The position numbers were made by a program, and so were the translations under genes. This document shows, in pieces, positions 5,549-5,582 of a DNA stretch of 5,582 bases. The stretch is from a bacterium (GTDB lineage: Bacteria; Blakebacterota; Blakebacteria; Blakebacterales; Blakebacteraceae). The notes under the pieces are model-generated. The model was not told the origin of the DNA, made no database searches, and saw only the letters and a program-made list of their open reading frames with translations. Within the stretch, counting starts at the first letter, position 1, and every line of letters begins with the position of its first letter. Location of the stretch: contig JALGWK010000127.1 in assembly GCA_025774205.1 (NCBI GenBank), positions 1 through 5,582 of the forward strand, given 5' to 3'.

Positions 5549-5582
5549 TTACTCATTTAAGGGACCCGTTCACGCACATGAC

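Larger units (their letters stand above)
5343..5582. other. Intergenic region upstream of pseC
   Basis: 240 bases to the right edge with no gene seen. It is more A/T-rich than the genes; bases 5401-5460 are about half A+T. All three minus-strand frames entering from the right edge stop by base 5553, so any gene arriving from that side contributes at most about 10 codons. It holds the 5391-5414 inverted repeat, a short stem CCGCGG/CCGCGG (5453-5458 and 5467-5472) with an 8-base loop, a rightward promoter candidate and a G/C-rich hairpin. I could not find a convincing -35/-10 pair or TATA box for leftward pseC transcription, although a promoter is expected here. Confidence 0.7.

Noticed and set aside
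5578-5582. Possible start codon of a rightward gene at the window edge
   Set aside because: Only five bases are visible and the nearest purine-rich site (AAGGGA, 5559-5564) is 13 bases away, so no gene can be supported.
1-5582. CRISPR arrays, tRNA/rRNA genes, transposases or attachment sites
   Set aside because: No regularly spaced repeats, cloverleaf or rRNA sequence, or mobile-element genes were found; the window is nearly all pathway genes.

Overview
This window is a compact, GC-rich stretch (about 60% G+C by eye) carrying part of a pseudaminic acid (Pse) locus. Pse is a bacterial and archaeal nine-carbon sugar, related to sialic acid, that decorates flagella, pili, capsules, O-antigens or S-layers. 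All six genes are intact except the first, which is cut by the left edge. The sequence does not fix the organism. Strong GGAGG-type ribosome binding sites, ATGA overlaps and no A/T-rich codon bias fit a GC-rich bacterium, but a methanogenic archaeon of the Methanomicrobiales kind is also possible.

Layout. Bases 2-3425 hold a rightward operon: pseG (5'-truncated), a small formyltransferase, pseI, and a family 2 glycosyltransferase of the rhamnosyltransferase (RfbF) type. The genes are separated by 1 base, a 4-base overlap and 10 bases. Bases 3439-5342 hold a leftward pair, pseC followed by a SpsF-type cytidylyltransferase, joined by a 4-base ATGA overlap. The two units converge with only 13 bases between their stop codons, and a short perfect inverted repeat spans both stops. 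From 5343 to the right edge is a non-coding, more A/T-rich stretch that should contain the pseC promoter. It holds an 8+8 inverted repeat, two hairpins and a candidate rightward promoter.

How the genes work together. In the known pathway, UDP-GlcNAc is dehydrated and epimerised by PseB (not in the window) and aminated at C4 by PseC. The amine is then acylated by PseH (not in the window), UDP is removed by PseG, PseI condenses the free sugar with phosphoenolpyruvate, and a cytidylyltransferase makes the CMP-sugar. Here a formyltransferase lies between pseG and pseI, and no PseH acetyltransferase is seen. The simplest inference is that the locus makes an N-formylated Pse, with the SpsF-like protein as the likely CMP-activating enzyme and the glycosyltransferase adding this or a neighbouring sugar. 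That substitution is the most interesting point of the window. It is an inference from gene content and motifs.
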